Below are positions 14,888 through 20,530 of a stretch of DNA of 41,498 nucleotides, in pieces. The translations under genes were made by a program, and so were the position numbers. Under the pieces are notes generated by a model. The model was given only the letters and a program-made list of their open reading frames with translations, did no database searches and had not been told where the DNA came from. Source of the stretch: a virus; the IMG/VR virus record IMGVR_UViG_3300020391_000002, positions 1 through 41,498 of that record, one strand, 5' to 3'. Position 1 is the first letter of the stretch; each line of letters opens with the position of its first letter.

Positions 14888-14897
14888 GGAGATCAAT

Positions 14898-15143
14898 GTG
14901 AATATTGAAAGACAATTGAAAGTGTATAAAGAAGGCACTCAAAAACGTGAGATTCTTGATTATTTAAAAACAGGTAAAAGTTTAAATCGTGGAATCGCGC
15001 AATATGAACTTTTAATCTGTGAAGCCCCTGCTCGTATTTCTGAAATGAGAAAAGATGGATATGACATAGTTACAAAAAGGGTTGAGTATGTAAAAAAAAA
15101 TAAGAAAAAAAAGCAGGTGGCAATTTGGAGTCTAAAGAAATGA
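14898..15143 (+). CDS. Small helix-turn-helix protein (HTH_39-like)
   Basis: The product is 81 residues starting with GTG 14898 after a strong AAGGAG. The pattern REILDYLKTGKSLNRGIAQY followed by ICEAPARISEMRKDGYDI matches the phage winged-helix family of which HTH_39 is typical, where it ends in IVTKRVEY and a Lys-rich stretch (KKNKKKKQ). It may act as a DNA-binding accessory in recombination or early control. Its stop overlaps the next ATG. Confidence 0.75.
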   Translation: MNIERQLKVYKEGTQKREILDYLKTGKSLNRGIAQYELLICEAPARISEMRKDGYDIVTKRVEYVKKNKKKKQVAIWSLKK

Positions 15144-15331
15144 ATACAGCAAAAAAAGCGATTACATTTTTTGACAACAAGCCTTGCTATGAAGAGGCAA
15201 AAAAATTGATCAAATCTCATAAATTATTTGAATGCGAAACAGATGGTTTTACGTACGATGGATTTGTTCAGGAAAATAATCACGATGGATATTTTTATGT
15301 CGTAAAAAAGAGGATTCAACATGGAAAGTAA
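15140..15331 (+). CDS. Hypothetical early protein
   Basis: The product is 63 residues from ATG 15140, which overlaps the previous stop as ATGA and has GGAG nine bases upstream. A TTG start at 15125 is less likely. The sequence is mixed and charged (KKAITFFDNKPCYEEAKKLI, then a Gly/Asp-containing beta pattern) with no recognised domain. Its 3' end overlaps the SSB-like gene by 11 bases. Function unknown, within the recombination operon. Confidence 0.72.
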   Translation: MNTAKKAITFFDNKPCYEEAKKLIKSHKLFECETDGFTYDGFVQENNHDGYFYVVKKRIQHGK

Positions 15332-15659
15332 AAATTTAAAAGGTGCTTTGTTTGCAGATTCAGATGCAAGCATTTTAAGAAAGGGGACCATTACAATCGA
15401 TGGTCAGTTAAAATACGTTTCTTTGATCAAGGCAAAAACGCAACAAGGTGAGGATATTTTAGAAGTATCCGTATCAGCAGGTAGAATTTTTATTAATAAG
15501 CCTGAAGAAAAATCGACACCAACTTATCCCGACTTATCTGGTAAAATTAACGTAGATGGTAAAAAATATAGGTTTGGTGGATGGAAAAATGTAAGCCGAG
15601 AGGGGGTTGATTATATCGGCGTGGAAATGCAAAATGTAGAGGAAGAGATTCCTTTTTAG
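15321..15659 (+). CDS. SSB-like protein with acidic EEEIPF tail
   Basis: The product is 112 residues. The body is beta-rich, with two similar halves (GTITIDGQLKYVSLIKAK and GKINVDGKKYRFGGWKNVS), resembling small OB-fold or DUF736-like proteins. It ends in EEEIPF, strikingly like the DDDIPF tip through which bacterial SSB recruits partner enzymes. With the upstream nuclease and annealing protein this suggests a phage single-strand DNA-binding role. ATG 15321 is preceded by AGAGGATT. No standard SSB motif is evident in the body, so the role is inferred mainly from the tail and the neighbours. Confidence 0.7.
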   Translation: MESKNLKGALFADSDASILRKGTITIDGQLKYVSLIKAKTQQGEDILEVSVSAGRIFINKPEEKSTPTYPDLSGKINVDGKKYRFGGWKNVSREGVDYIGVEMQNVEEEIPF

Positions 15660-15688
15660 AATCACATACCCCCCAAGTGTGTTATCTT

Positions 15689-15720
15689 GCCCCTTCAGTT
15701 TACTGTTAGGGGCTTTTTTT
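15689..15720 (+). terminator. Intrinsic terminator ending exactly at the HNH gene start
   Basis: GCCCCT (15689-15694) pairs with AGGGGC (15708-15713), and an inner CAG/CTG stem surrounds a TTTA loop. Seven T residues follow (15714-15720). The ATG of the HNH gene starts at the next base, so the gene has to be reached by read-through or otherwise expressed. The stem's AGGGGC also contains the only ribosome-site-like sequence for that ATG. Confidence 0.85.
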
Positions 15721-16020
15721 ATGAAAGAAAAAAGAATACAAAGCAGAAAGCATCTGGAATTTGTTTGTTCATTAGACTGCTGTATCAAGGACATTTCTTG
15801 TCAAGGACCTATTCAAGCACATCATCTATTAAAGCCGTGGATAGGTTCACGAGGCATGGGAATGAGAGCAGACGATCGTAACGCAATACCCCTGTGCTTT
15901 TATCACCACGCACAATTACATACGAAATACGGCAACGAGGAGCGTTTTTTTGAGCGTTATTTTAGAAGCCCTGACTATGGTCGTAAACTTGCGGCATCTT
16001 TATGGAAAAAAAATAATTAA
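15721..16020 (+). CDS. HNH-type endonuclease
   Basis: The product is 99 residues from ATG 15721. The motif set is QAHHLLKPWIG (His 34-35), DDRNAIPLC (Asn 54), then CFYHHAQLHTKYG (His 62-63 and 67), the spacing of a compact HNH fold. Five Cys residues (16, 20, 21, 27, 59) could hold a zinc. Similar small phage HNH proteins cut branched or specific DNA, sometimes in packaging, but this one lies in the early region, away from the terminase, so recombination or host-DNA attack fits better. The start lies immediately after the T-run of a terminator whose stem carries the ribosome site, an unusual arrangement. Confidence 0.85.
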   Translation: MKEKRIQSRKHLEFVCSLDCCIKDISCQGPIQAHHLLKPWIGSRGMGMRADDRNAIPLCFYHHAQLHTKYGNEERFFERYFRSPDYGRKLAASLWKKNN

Positions 16021-16037
16021 ATTTTTCTTCAAATGTG

Positions 16038-16073
16038 TTGACTTTAATTAATTGAACGTATATTATTCTATAC
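16038..16073 (+). promoter_or_regulatory. Promoter with GTATA-N6-TATAC dyad
   Basis: TTGACT at 16038-16043, a 17-base spacer and TATTAT at 16061-16066 make a near-consensus sigma70 promoter. The dyad GTATA-TTATTC-TATAC (16058-16073) overlaps the -10 box, so a bound protein would block polymerase. It serves the gene at 16100. Confidence 0.75.
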
Positions 16074-16099
16074 ATAAATAAACAAAGTAGATAAAACAA

Positions 16100-16534
16100 A
16101 TGAGATTAACATTAAAAAAAGTAAATGAAATGATTCAGCAGATCGAATCTGGATGGGAGTTAGTGAAAGGAAATGGTTATTTTTATTGGACTCATCCCAC
16201 AGATTCACCTTTAGATAATGGTTCAGTACACGTTTACAAACTTAGTGACTATACACTGGAACAATGGGTTGCAGAGTTTATCGATTTCATCAATGGAGAG
16301 AAAGAGACTAATCTCAAATATCGATTCTGGGGTTGGTCAGTGAGCGTGGATGGGTCAAGTGCAGGTTCGTCTTTTGACAGAAATGGACCCTTCAGCTTTC
16401 AGAGTATGATGAAAACATTTTCGAATTCAAAAATTGTGGAATATATGGTTTTTGTCCCTTTGATTAAAAAAGGAACAAAAGATGCTTACTTGGATTACGC
16501 TCAAAATATCAAAGTAAAAACTAAAAAAAATTAA
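16100..16534 (+). CDS. Hypothetical early protein, monocistronic
   Basis: The product is 144 residues, rich in aromatic residues (GYFYWTHPTDSPLDNGSVH, RFWGWSVSVDG), so probably a compact soluble beta/alpha domain. I do not recognise it. It has its own strong promoter at 16038 and the next gene has another, so each is separately controlled. ATG 16100 lacks a clear ribosome site (AAGTAG at most). Early-region position and separate control suggest a host-takeover or anti-defence protein, but nothing in the sequence shows it. Confidence 0.78.
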   Translation: MRLTLKKVNEMIQQIESGWELVKGNGYFYWTHPTDSPLDNGSVHVYKLSDYTLEQWVAEFIDFINGEKETNLKYRFWGWSVSVDGSSAGSSFDRNGPFSFQSMMKTFSNSKIVEYMVFVPLIKKGTKDAYLDYAQNIKVKTKKN

Positions 16535-16552
16535 AAATTTAATGATAATTTG

Positions 16553-16587
16553 TTGACTTTGATCTTTAAATGTATATAATACTATAC
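16553..16587 (+). promoter_or_regulatory. Promoter with GTATA-N6-TATAC dyad
   Basis: TTGACT at 16553-16558, a 16-base spacer and a perfect TATAAT at 16575-16580. The dyad GTATA-TAATAC-TATAC (16572-16587) overlaps the -10 box, as at 16058. It drives the gene at 16620 and probably those that follow. The two promoters share the TTGACTTT and GTATA...CTATACATAA blocks. Confidence 0.8.
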
Positions 16588-16619
16588 ATAACTTAACAAA
16601 AACAACAAAGGACATAACA

Positions 16620-16865
16620 ATGGTAAAGCGAATGAGAGAAAAAAGTGAGATCAGAATTGTAAAACATAAGGGTGGAGTCGCACACGTCTTATTTTGGGAA
16701 GGTCGGGCAAGACCTTGGCAGATAACAGTTTGTCCTGATGGTTGGGAGGGTGGCAAATCAAGAATGGTTTCCCTTAAAACCGAGGAAGCGGTGAAAGATA
16801 GACTTGAGAGAAGCGCAGAATGGACTCAAAAAAAGGTTGCACAAGTAACAAGAAATTGGAAATAA
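16620..16865 (+). CDS. Hypothetical early protein
   Basis: The product is 81 residues, basic, with a Trp-rich core (VLFWEGRARPWQITVCPDGW) and a charged helical C-terminus. No known domain. ATG 16620 follows AAAGGA at a normal distance and a strong dyad-containing promoter. The basic charge and short length would suit a nucleic-acid-binding or inhibitor protein, but this is a guess. The stop lies about 24 bases before the next ATG. Confidence 0.74.
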   Translation: MVKRMREKSEIRIVKHKGGVAHVLFWEGRARPWQITVCPDGWEGGKSRMVSLKTEEAVKDRLERSAEWTQKKVAQVTRNWK

Positions 16866-16888
16866 ATTTTAATCAACTAAAGGAAAAA

Positions 16889-17119
16889 ATGATGAATGGT
16901 AATAACAAGTTAGTACACATCTTAGCCAGAGATACACAGAAGATTATCGATGAAAAAATCAAGGATGGTGTGCCTGAGATTATTAACAGAGAATGGAAGC
17001 CTTACTTACAAAACAATAGAAAAGTGACTCTTGCAAGAGCATACAAGATTATGGACAGAGTATTTGATCTAGGCGCTTGGGAGTTCAAAGTAGTAAATCC
17101 GACTGACGAGATCAGATAG
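16889..17119 (+). CDS. Hypothetical early protein
   Basis: The product is 76 residues from ATG 16889 (or ATG 16892), behind AAAGG; the longer frame from 16820 lies inside the upstream gene. Contains ARDTQKIIDEKIKDGVPEII and KVTLARAYKIMDRVFDLGAW, helical and charged. No recognised domain. Followed by a 16-base perfect palindrome. Function unknown. Confidence 0.7.
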   Translation: MMNGNNKLVHILARDTQKIIDEKIKDGVPEIINREWKPYLQNNRKVTLARAYKIMDRVFDLGAWEFKVVNPTDEIR

Positions 17120-17131
17120 TTACTGATCGAA

Positions 17132-17147
17132 ACACCCCAAGGGGTGT
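17132..17147. repeat. Perfect 16-base palindrome ACACCCCAAGGGGTGT
   Basis: A fully symmetric dyad between two early genes. No T-run follows on either strand, so it is not an intrinsic terminator. It could be a protein-binding site or an RNA hairpin that protects or paces the early transcript. The similar CCAAG...CTTGG pair (17138-17153) allows a competing hairpin. Confidence 0.5.
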
Positions 17148-17172
17148 CTTGGAAAACTAACGGAGATCACAA

Positions 17173-17472
17173 ATGAACAAAGCAGATTTTGAAGTTTGCA
17201 ATTTAGTGAATCAAACGAGACTCATTTACATAAATGAACCGTTGAGGATTGATGAAGTGATTCATTTTATAAAAGGATACCCAAAACCAGTATGGCTCTC
17301 AAAGCGCTCTGTTTTAGTTTACAGTGACGATGGACGCGATCTTGATGGAAACTCCATGCCAATAAATTTGGCCGCTACGGGCATTTTAAAGGACTATGAT
17401 TCGGAAGCGGGAATCGTCCAAGGAAACGCTTTGATTCTGATCGATGATGCAATATGGGATTGGCTTCGATAA
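17173..17472 (+). CDS. Hypothetical early protein
   Basis: The product is 99 residues, mixed alpha/beta and acidic (YSDDGRDLDGNSMPINLAAT), ending with hydrophobic residues and DWLR. No recognised domain or membrane segment. ATG 17173 has CGGAGATC upstream. It is separated from the previous gene by the palindrome at 17132. Function unknown. Confidence 0.75.
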   Translation: MNKADFEVCNLVNQTRLIYINEPLRIDEVIHFIKGYPKPVWLSKRSVLVYSDDGRDLDGNSMPINLAATGILKDYDSEAGIVQGNALILIDDAIWDWLR

Positions 17473-17473
17473 T

Positions 17474-17504
17474 TTGAGTTTTTTGCTCAAAATGTATAAG
17501 ATAC
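17474..17504 (+). promoter_or_regulatory. Weak promoter candidate with GTATA half-dyad
   Basis: TTGAGT at 17474-17479 and TATAAG at 17495-17500, spaced 15 bases, lie before the gene at 17522. A GTATA-AGATAC arrangement (17494-17504) echoes the three longer dyads. The overlapping stem TTTGAG/CTCAAA (17473-17491) could instead be a hairpin. Low confidence. Confidence 0.3.
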
Positions 17505-17521
17505 TAACCAGAGGGATTGAT

Positions 17522-17716
17522 ATGTTAAATTATAATGAACAGCAAATACACGATGATTGCATGTTAAGTTCGCTTAAACACAATTATGTTGAATTTGTTG
17601 CAGAATATGGCTTTGCAGAAGCCGACAGAAAACTTGAAAGATTGTTTGACAATACTTGGAGAAGAAACAGAGAGATTGTTTGGCAGTGGTATGATCAGGA
17701 ATATCTTGATGATTGA
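17522..17716 (+). CDS. Hypothetical small early protein
   Basis: The product is 64 residues from ATG 17522, behind GAGGGA; the longer frame from 17444 overlaps the previous gene and has no ribosome site. The sequence is helical with a Trp-rich segment (NTWRRNREIVWQWYDQEYLD). No domain recognised. Its 3' end overlaps the next small gene by eight bases. Confidence 0.7.
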   Translation: MLNYNEQQIHDDCMLSSLKHNYVEFVAEYGFAEADRKLERLFDNTWRRNREIVWQWYDQEYLDD

Positions 17717-17849
17717 TGATGTCACTTTTTTTCTGGGTAGTATTCAAGACGAATATGATGCTGATCTTTTACAATTACCAATTTTAGCAGTCAAAGAATT
17801 ACTTTCAGATGAGCATTTGCAAAAATTAGAGGTCATCCTCGAAAAATAA
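17709..17849 (+). CDS. Hypothetical 46-residue early protein
   Basis: From ATG 17709, 46 acidic residues (MIDDVTFFLGSIQDEYDADL and so on), overlapping the previous stop, which implies coupling. Very Leu/Glu-rich, likely two short helices. No known family. A longer frame starting at 17586 lies wholly inside the previous gene and is not preferred. Confidence 0.6.
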   Translation: MIDDVTFFLGSIQDEYDADLLQLPILAVKELLSDEHLQKLEVILEK

Positions 17850-17874
17850 ACTGACAAAAGTCTAAGGATAAAAA

Positions 17875-18078
17875 ATGGATTTCGATGGAAATACTCTCAG
17901 ATCAATGAGAGAAAGCGCAGGCGTAACACAAGCAGAAGTTGCCGCATATCTTGGATACTTTACTAATGGTGTTCCAAATAGATCGGCAGTATCAAACATG
18001 GAAAACGGGCATCAGCCAATAAATAAAAGATTATCATTAGCGTTGACTAACTATTTCAAAGATAAAGGATTTGATTGA
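17875..18078 (+). CDS. XRE-family helix-turn-helix regulator
   Basis: The product is 67 residues, just one HTH domain: LRSMRESAGVTQAEVAAYLG, then RSAVSNMENGHQPINKRLSL. This is the classical XRE recognition pattern (T-Q-x-E-V-A ... S-x-x-E-N-G). No C-terminal dimer or protease domain, so it is not a full CI repressor. ATG 17875 has AAGGAT upstream. It is the late part of the early operon and may bind the GTATA-N6-TATAC or ACCCAANTTGGGT sites to shut early promoters off. Confidence 0.85.
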   Translation: MDFDGNTLRSMRESAGVTQAEVAAYLGYFTNGVPNRSAVSNMENGHQPINKRLSLALTNYFKDKGFD

Positions 18079-18275
18079 TGATTATTTATAGTCCAGTAAA
18101 CGAGTTTTCTGCTTATCAAGGCGATGAAGATTTTTATTGCGATCAGTGCGACTGCTCAAAAAGCATCGGTGAAGATGAGCATGGCTTTCAGTTTCTCTAT
18201 TGCAAAAAATGTCGAGAAGCAGAAGAGGAACTTTGGATGAGTCATTGGACAGATACTAAGCCCAAATCTTCTTAG
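18078..18275 (+). CDS. Zinc-ribbon-like small protein
   Basis: The product is 65 residues, with ATG 18078 overlapping the preceding stop. It contains CDQCDC (~22-27) and a second pair, CKKC, about 20 residues on, the spacing of a Cys4 zinc ribbon. An acidic helix (REAEEELW) follows. It is the last early gene, and its 3' end overlaps the converging nuclease gene by 20 bases. The likely role is binding nucleic acid or a host protein; no firm family. Confidence 0.72.
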   Translation: MIIYSPVNEFSAYQGDEDFYCDQCDCSKSIGEDEHGFQFLYCKKCREAEEELWMSHWTDTKPKSS

Positions 18276-18621
18276 TCCCGCCGTGATATTCTACCGCATG
18301 TCCTTCTTCAATCAGTAAAAAACAGATGTCAGTGCCTTCAGGGGTAAATATTGTGCCCAAAATACGCCCATATTTGTCTCTGCCGTGCGATACAAGTTTT
18401 ATAGTACCTTTACATACCTCTTTCAAACGTCTCTTAGCGGCTAATCCTAGCGCCTTCTCATCGATGTTTCTTGTTCGGCTTTCTGGGGTATCGATACCTG
18501 CCAATCTAATTCTCTGGTTATGGAGCCAACAATCAAACCCTAAGTCGATATCAATGTCTATCGTGTCTCCATCTACAATTTTTTTTACTTTGCAATTCGT
18601 GTATTCGTATTTGTATGACAT
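18256..18621 (-). CDS. Staphylococcal-nuclease-type (thermonuclease) endonuclease
   Basis: The product is 121 residues covering a full SNase domain. The catalytic set is intact: VDGDTIDID (Ca-binding Asp around 17-21), RLAGIDTPE (Arg 39, Asp 44, Glu 47) and GRDKYGRILG (Arg 86). No signal peptide, so it acts inside the cell or virion. ATG 18621 follows GAGGC. It is the last gene of the late minus-strand series and converges with the early block, overlapping by 20 bases. It could degrade host DNA or RNA or act on DNA ends. Intracellular phage SNase homologues are known, roles mostly untested. Confidence 0.9.
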   Translation of the reverse strand: MSYKYEYTNCKVKKIVDGDTIDIDIDLGFDCWLHNQRIRLAGIDTPESRTRNIDEKALGLAAKRRLKEVCKGTIKLVSHGRDKYGRILGTIFTPEGTDICFLLIEEGHAVEYHGGTKKIWA

Positions 18622-18839
18622 CTTTTTGCCTCACTCTTATATTTAATATTGAGCCCTGCAAGAGTGCATAAGCGATTTTTTTCACTTAAACCGTCCTCTG
18701 AAAGTTTTAATCTGCCATTTGTATAAATAACAAATCCATCCTCAATTGATTCTTTTATCAAATCAAGATCAATTTCATCGTTTGCCATTACTGCAAGCAA
18801 CCCACCTAATCGATAAGATTGAGTCTTAGACAAACTCAT
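18585..18839 (-). CDS. Hypothetical protein between lysozyme and nuclease genes
   Basis: The product is 84 residues from ATG 18839; a GTG start at 18851 is possible. Begins MSLSKTQSYRLGGLLAVMAN and continues DEIDLDLIKESIEDGFVIYT, a small alpha/beta protein with no membrane segment or known domain. It overlaps the lysozyme end and the nuclease start. It may be a control or accessory protein of the lysis region, by position only. Confidence 0.72.
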   Translation of the reverse strand: MSLSKTQSYRLGGLLAVMANDEIDLDLIKESIEDGFVIYTNGRLKLSEDGLSEKNRLCTLAGLNIKYKSEAKRCHTNTNTRIAK

Positions 18840-19257
18840 TTGTATATTCACCAGTTTGAATCATAGAACACAACCGCTTCGCTCTAATTCCAACTTGATT
18901 AAACCATCGGCTATCAGCAAATTGTTTTGATGCTTCTCGCCAGTTTTGCTCCGACATTGCTTGGAGTGCTTTTTTAAATCCTCTTAATTTTGTCGCACCC
19001 AAGTTAAACGAAATATCTATCATGGCATTTTTTCTGACCTCATCTAAATCATCAAACCAATCAAATTCTGTCGATAGTTCTCGTGTAACCCTCCGAATGT
19101 CATTGTCTAATAAATATTCAATCTCATCTTCAGACAATCCTATGCCACCGTCTTTCGCAATATTCCTTCCAACACCAATTGTCTCATATCCTGAGGAACA
19201 CAAATAAACATGACTTCGAACCCCTTCATGTAATTTTAACATTTTTCTAAGAGTCAT
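18826..19257 (-). CDS. T4-type lysozyme (GH24 endolysin) with E11-C20-T26 triad
   Basis: The product is 143 residues, the usual GH24 length, aligning from end to end with T4 lysozyme. LKLHEGVRSHVYLC gives Glu 11, the general acid, and Cys 20 in place of T4 Asp 20; YETIGVGRNI gives Thr 26. The C-terminal half contains AMIDISFNLGA and SRWFNQVGIRAKR, as in T4. Cys at this place is a known variant of the catalytic triad (E-8-D/C-5-T). There is no signal peptide, so it needs a holin. The start overlaps the holin-like stop as ATGA. It cuts peptidoglycan glycan strands to lyse the host. Confidence 0.93.
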   Translation of the reverse strand: MTLRKMLKLHEGVRSHVYLCSSGYETIGVGRNIAKDGGIGLSEDEIEYLLDNDIRRVTRELSTEFDWFDDLDEVRKNAMIDISFNLGATKLRGFKKALQAMSEQNWREASKQFADSRWFNQVGIRAKRLCSMIQTGEYTNEFV

Positions 19258-19448
19258 TTCGATGCTCCCACATAACCACCAATGACACCGATAAGACCTG
19301 TAATTGACATTTTCATTAATGTTATAACCGATTCATGAGGCGGTCTGTTTTCCTCAAGAGCAACTATGTAATCACCAACAATAACAACAAGCAATAAAAT
19401 CAATACGCCTGCGGTGATCATAAAAATAATTGAATCTCTAATCTTCAT
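19254..19448 (-). CDS. Small holin-like membrane protein
   Basis: The product is 64 residues from ATG 19448 behind AGAGGT; the longer frame from 19463 lacks a ribosome site. Two hydrophobic segments: about residues 8-28 (IIFMITAGVLILLLVVIVGD) and 45-60 (MSITGLIGVIGGYVGAS), joined by a short charged loop. Two transmembrane segments, charged N-terminus and direct coupling to lysozyme are the marks of a class II holin. It would form the membrane lesion that releases the lysozyme. The other membrane proteins next to it could be the holin or antiholin instead. Confidence 0.78.
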   Translation of the reverse strand: MKIRDSIIFMITAGVLILLLVVIVGDYIVALEENRPPHESVITLMKMSITGLIGVIGGYVGASK

Positions 19449-19584
19449 CAGGAACCTCTGCAACAGGATTGGAATCTATTCCAAAAAACCACATCAAAAA
19501 AAATAATCCACCTAAAATTAAAAATAATAAGATAACATGAATCCAAGATGTCTCCGCACCATTGTAGTCTTGAAGCCATCCCAC
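19438..19584 (-). CDS. 48-residue single-membrane-segment protein, GTG start
   Basis: A frame starting at GTG 19584, behind AAAAGGA, encodes 48 residues with one membrane segment (VILLFLILGGLFFLMWFF, ~17-34) and an acidic tail (DSNPVAEVPDED). Its stop overlaps the start of the holin-like gene by eleven bases, so it is part of the lysis series. N-terminus out / C-terminus in cannot be decided. It could be an antiholin or pinholin-like control protein. No recognised family. Confidence 0.68.
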   Translation of the reverse strand: MGWLQDYNGAETSWIHVILLFLILGGLFFLMWFFGIDSNPVAEVPDED

Positions 19585-19609
19585 AATTTTTTCCTTTTAA
19601 ATCAATGAT

Positions 19610-19972
19610 TTATTTGCCTTTTGTTTTGGAGACAATTCCTTCAAATGCTCCCCCGCCAAAATAGAATCCAATAATCGTTAAACAAATCCAATTTATTTTG
19701 AAAGTTTCCACGATATCTTGTACTGCATCAATATCACGACCCATAAAGTAAAGAATTAAAACCATTACGTAAGAACCAACAAACGTGAACGCAAAGATCA
19801 AAGCCAGATATCTTTGTGCAATTTTGAACGGAGAATAGCTTGTCAACAAGTCTGTTTTTGCTTTTGTCTTCGCTTCAATTGCTTCTGTTTCACTTGTATG
19901 GAAAGAATCAATCAGATCCATTCCTTTACTGACAACATCGCTGTTGCCCAATATATTACCTAATATACTCAT
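19610..19972 (-). CDS. Holin-like membrane protein (GTA holin family-like)
   Basis: The product is 120 residues from ATG 19972, which overlaps the upstream stop as ATGA. An N-terminal soluble helical part (LIDSFHTSETEAIEAKTKAK) precedes at least two strong membrane segments, YLALIFAFTFVGSYVMVLIL (~62-81) and ICLTIIGFYFGGGAFEG (~100-116). This resembles the three-segment holins of gene transfer agents (GTA_holin_3TM). It probably forms membrane holes for lysis; the number of true holins among the four membrane proteins in this block is unclear. Confidence 0.72.
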   Translation of the reverse strand: MSILGNILGNSDVVSKGMDLIDSFHTSETEAIEAKTKAKTDLLTSYSPFKIAQRYLALIFAFTFVGSYVMVLILYFMGRDIDAVQDIVETFKINWICLTIIGFYFGGGAFEGIVSKTKGK

Positions 19973-20289
19973 TTTTTCGCCATATACGCCGTAGCGCCAA
20001 AGTAGAGGCCAACAATTGAGGCCTGTGAAAGAAACAGCATGTCCGATAGACTTGCCAATGTTGAAAGCCTTGCTTCTGGAATAAATGGAAACAACGGCAA
20101 AATTGCATAAATACACATGGACACCATAGCAACCCAAGCCATTCTTCGTTGAGTATCTGCTTTTTCTTCAGTCAATTCTTGCTGAAGCATTTCATGATGC
20201 TTTGATATCTCTGCATCACTGACAGTTCCATCGCCATCTAAATCAAATTCTGCATATTTCGATTTTGGCTCTAATTTCTTTGGTGTCAT
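19969..20289 (-). CDS. EF-hand-containing membrane protein
   Basis: The product is 106 residues from ATG 20289. Residues 16-27 form a complete canonical EF-hand loop, DLDGDGTVSDAE (D16, D18, D20, E27 as ligands), followed by a helix. Two membrane segments follow: ~52-70 and ~82-100 (SQASIVGLYFGATAYMA). Soluble calcium loop plus two membrane spans suggests a calcium-sensitive membrane protein. It overlaps the holin-like gene downstream, so a part in timing or gating lysis is possible. Established family unknown to me. Confidence 0.75.
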   Translation of the reverse strand: MTPKKLEPKSKYAEFDLDGDGTVSDAEISKHHEMLQQELTEEKADTQRRMAWVAMVSMCIYAILPLFPFIPEARLSTLASLSDMLFLSQASIVGLYFGATAYMAKK

Positions 20290-20311
20290 AATTTTTGTTC
20301 CACGTAGAACA

Positions 20312-20530
20312 TTACAAATCGATTTCAGCATATATATCCCAATATGCGTCTACCTTTTGACCATTTTCATCTGTAAATCTTTGCATTGCAAGCCAAACCT
20401 TGCTAACTGTGTTATCTGATTTTTTTGCGGTTTTAAGATTTGCCAATGCCTCATTTGCGTTTGGAGCGCCTTGCACAGTCTCTTCAACAACTTCTGATCC
20501 ATCTTTTTTGGTGAAGCCTACTTGTATCAT
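20312..20530 (-). CDS. Small conserved-looking tail-lysis junction protein
   Basis: The product is 72 residues from ATG 20530, behind GGAGAA; the longer frame from 20578 is inside the tail gene. Contains GFTKKDGSEVVEETVQGAPN and QRFTDENGQKVDAYWDIYAE, a small soluble domain without membrane segment. It overlaps the tail tip gene end by four bases. Role unknown; between tail and lysis genes. Confidence 0.75.
   Translation of the reverse strand: MIQVGFTKKDGSEVVEETVQGAPNANEALANLKTAKKSDNTVSKVWLAMQRFTDENGQKVDAYWDIYAEIDL

Noticed and set aside
16427-16756. Minus-strand 109-residue frame in the early region
   Set aside because: It crosses the strong promoter at 16553-16587 and the ends of two good plus-strand genes, and has no ribosome site.
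17132-17147. Palindrome as an intrinsic terminator
   Set aside because: No T-run follows on either strand.
13319-18275. Lysogeny module (CI repressor and integrase)
   Set aside because: Only two short HTH proteins are present, with no repressor C-terminal domain, integrase or excisionase; the phage is probably lytic or uses another route.
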